From Candidatus Eiseniibacteriota bacterium (GTDB lineage Bacteria > Eisenbacteria > RBG-16-71-46), in assembly GCA_016178725.1 (NCBI GenBank), contig JACOSV010000054.1, forward strand, positions 1 to 64,000: a stretch of DNA of 64,000 nt, read 5' to 3'. A program made the position numbers and the translations under genes. The first letter of the stretch is position 1; every line of letters begins with the position of its first letter. Shown piece by piece: positions 62,223-64,000 of the stretch. The notes beneath the pieces are model-generated. The model saw nothing but the letters and a program-made list of their open reading frames with translations, did not search any database and was not told the DNA's origin.

Positions 62223-64000
62223 ACGCGAACGGCACGAAAGTGCGCGTCACGATCGACGGGCGCACGGTCGAGGTCGCGCCGGGGACGCTCGTGACCGACG
62301 CCGCGCGCGCCGCCGAGGTGCACGTGCCGATCTTCTGCTCGCATGCCAAGCTGCCGCCGCTCGGCGCGTGCCGCATCTGCGTCGTCGAGGTCGGCATGCC
62401 GAAGCTCGGCCCCGACCGCAAGCCCGTGCTCGCGGCCGACGGCGCGCCCGAGATCGCGTGGATGCCCAAGGTGCAGACCGGATGCACGACGCCGGTCCTG
62501 GACGGCATGCACGTGCGCACCGCGACGCCGGTCGCGGTCAAGGCGCGACAGGGCGTGATGGAGTTCCTGCTCGTCAACCACCCGCTCGACTGCCCGGTGT
62601 GTGACGAGGGCGGCGAGTGCCAGCTCCAGGACCTCGCGTTCGCGTTCGGCGCCGACTTCACGCGCATGGACGAGGCGAAGCGCACGTTCGAGTCCGAGGA
62701 CCTCGGGCCGGTCGTCAAGAAGGAAGCGAACCGCTGCATCATCTGCATGCGCTGCGTGCGCTACTGCGACGAGATCATGGGCGACGACGCGCTCACCGCG
62801 CACCAGCGCGGCGTGTGGACCGAGATCTCGTCGTTCGACCGGCAGCCGCTCGACTGCGAGCAGTGCGGCAACTGCGTCGAGGTCTGCCCGGTCGGCGCGC
62901 TCACCGCGCTGCCCTACCGGTTCAAGGCACGGCCGTGGGACCTGCGGCAGCACGTCACGATCTGCCCGTACTGCTCGAACGGCTGCTCGGTGCGGCTCGG
63001 CGTGCGCGGCAACGAGGTGCTGCGCGCGCGCGGCACCGAGCACCGCGGCGTCAATCAGGAGTACCTGTGCGTGCGCGGGCGCTTCGGCTACGAGTTCGTG
63101 AACAGCGCCGAGCGGCTGACGGCCCCGCTGCTGCGGATGGGCGGCGCGCAATCGCCCGCCTCGTTCGACGAGGCGGTGACGTACGCGGCCGCGCGGCTGC
63201 GCGAGATCGTCGCCGTGCACGGCGCGGGATCGGTGGCGTTCCTCGGCGGCGAGAAGCTCAACGTCGAGGAGCAGTACCTGTTCCAGAAGCTGGCGCGCGC
63301 GGTGATCGGCACGCCGCACGTGGACGCGCGCACGCGCTCGACCGCGCGCGTGCCGGGCGACGCGATCCTGCGCGCGACCGGGGGCGGCCGGCCGGCGATG
63401 TCGCTCGACGATCTGGTCGACGCGCAGGAAGTGCTGGTGCTCGGCGACGATCTGCAGGGCGAGGCGCCGTTCGCGCAGGCGCAGCTGATCCGCGGCCAGC
63501 ACCAGCGCGGGCTGCATCTCACCGTCGCCAATCAGCGCCGCGTCAAGCTCGCGCGCACCAAGTTCGGCGGCGACTGGCTCGCGTACCGCCCCGGCAGCGA
63601 GCCGGCGCTGGTCGCGGCGCTGGCGCGCGCGGCGCTCGAGCTCGGCGATGCCGCCGGCGCCGCGCCCGCGGCGCCGTGGCGCGCGGCGATCGAGGGCTGG
63701 ACGGTCGAGAAGGGCGCGGCGGCGACCGGCATCCCGGCCGACGCGATCCGCGCCGCCGCGAAGCGGCTGCACGCCGCCTCGCGCAAGGCGATCCTCTTCG
63801 GCCGCGCGGTCGCCGAGCATCCGCAGGCGGCGTCGCTGCTCGAGGCGATCGAAGCGCTCGGCTGGGCGAGCGGCGCGATCACGGAGTCGCGCGCGGCGCT
63901 CATGTCCTTCGGTCCGCAGAGTGATTCGCAGGGCGCGCTCGACATGGGCCTCACGCCCGACTGCCTGCCGGGCTACGTGCCGGCTGCGGACGCCGCAGCG
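62219..64000 (+). CDS. nuoG: NADH-quinone oxidoreductase subunit G (partial)
   Basis: The 75 kDa-type subunit is open to the right edge (594 codons seen). It starts at GTG 62219, overlapping nuoF. The 2Fe-2S domain has CSHAKLPPLGACRICVVEV; the His-Cys type N5 region includes HPLDCPVCDEGGECQLQ; two 4Fe-4S cluster sites follow (NRCIICMRCVRYC, CEQCGNCVEVCP). An extra molybdopterin-type 4Fe-4S site CPYCSNGCSVRLG marks the formate-dehydrogenase-like domain. The ORF track omits it because no stop lies in the window. Confidence 0.95.

Overview
The window is very GC-rich (roughly 70% by eye) bacterial chromosome, with tightly packed genes and many 1-4 bp ATGA, GTGA or TGATG overlaps. Four proteins end in FlgD-like or type IX-like C-terminal modules, a PorV/PorQ-family outer-membrane protein is present, and there is a complete-looking type IV pilus locus, a complex I operon and ETF genes. 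Together these suggest a Gram-negative, respiring, surface-active member of the FCB-type lineages. Candidatus Eisenbacteria is my best guess, but that is inference from gene content; no rRNA or universal marker gene lies in the window.

Layout. 1-118: right end of an IS3-family insertion sequence. 341-12409: a tricorn-like S41 protease, a lactonase-like metallo-hydrolase, a PAS histidine kinase with its NarL-type regulator, a DUF4412-like secreted protein, a VOC protein, a large beta-helix surface protein, prepilin peptidase and a small membrane protein. 12488-23547 (minus): type IV pilus operon pilT-pilB-pilC-pilA-pilV/W/X-like-pilM-N-O-P-Q, read from a near-consensus sigma70 promoter at 23518-23547 through a ~205 nt leader rich in hairpins. 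24196-27116: two fibronectin-III proteins and a PorV-like protein. 27172-31020 (minus): branched-chain 2-oxoacid dehydrogenase E1-beta, a lipoprotein, E2 and E1-alpha. 31304-34027: a frameshifted DtxR/MntR-type regulator behind two inverted-repeat operators, then an Nramp transporter fused to a universal-stress domain.

34107-39085: an unknown protein, an alpha/beta hydrolase, a CDF cation exporter, and a MacA-like adaptor with a MacB-type permease but no ATPase gene. 39121-42608 (minus): phosphoketolase and acetate kinase, which together would turn sugar phosphates into acetate plus ATP. 42665-44918: a deacetylase-like protein, a methyltransferase and a small anchored protein. 45038-50728 (minus): a heterodimeric ABC exporter of the type with one degenerate ATPase site, an XRE-cupin regulator and an MFS transporter. 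50787-55429: an outer-membrane barrel candidate, a hydroxyacid dehydrogenase, a MobA-like nucleotidyltransferase, a diaminopimelate-decarboxylase-family enzyme and a small exported protein. 55683-64000: etfB-etfA and then nuoABCDEFG, with nuoG running off the window.

How it fits together. ETF and complex I feed electrons into respiration; the branched-chain dehydrogenase supplies acyl-CoA and reductant that ETF-linked oxidation can use; phosphoketolase plus acetate kinase gives a fermentative ATP route. Type IV pili and the FN3/FlgD/PorV proteins point to surface motility or adhesion. No CRISPR array, tRNA, rRNA or replication origin was seen. The most noteworthy points are the structured pil leader, the double operator in front of a broken metal regulator, recurring TANNNT boxes directly before start codons (suggesting leaderless transcripts), the 29 bp tandem repeat at the etfB/etfA junction, and the apparent frameshift in pilN.
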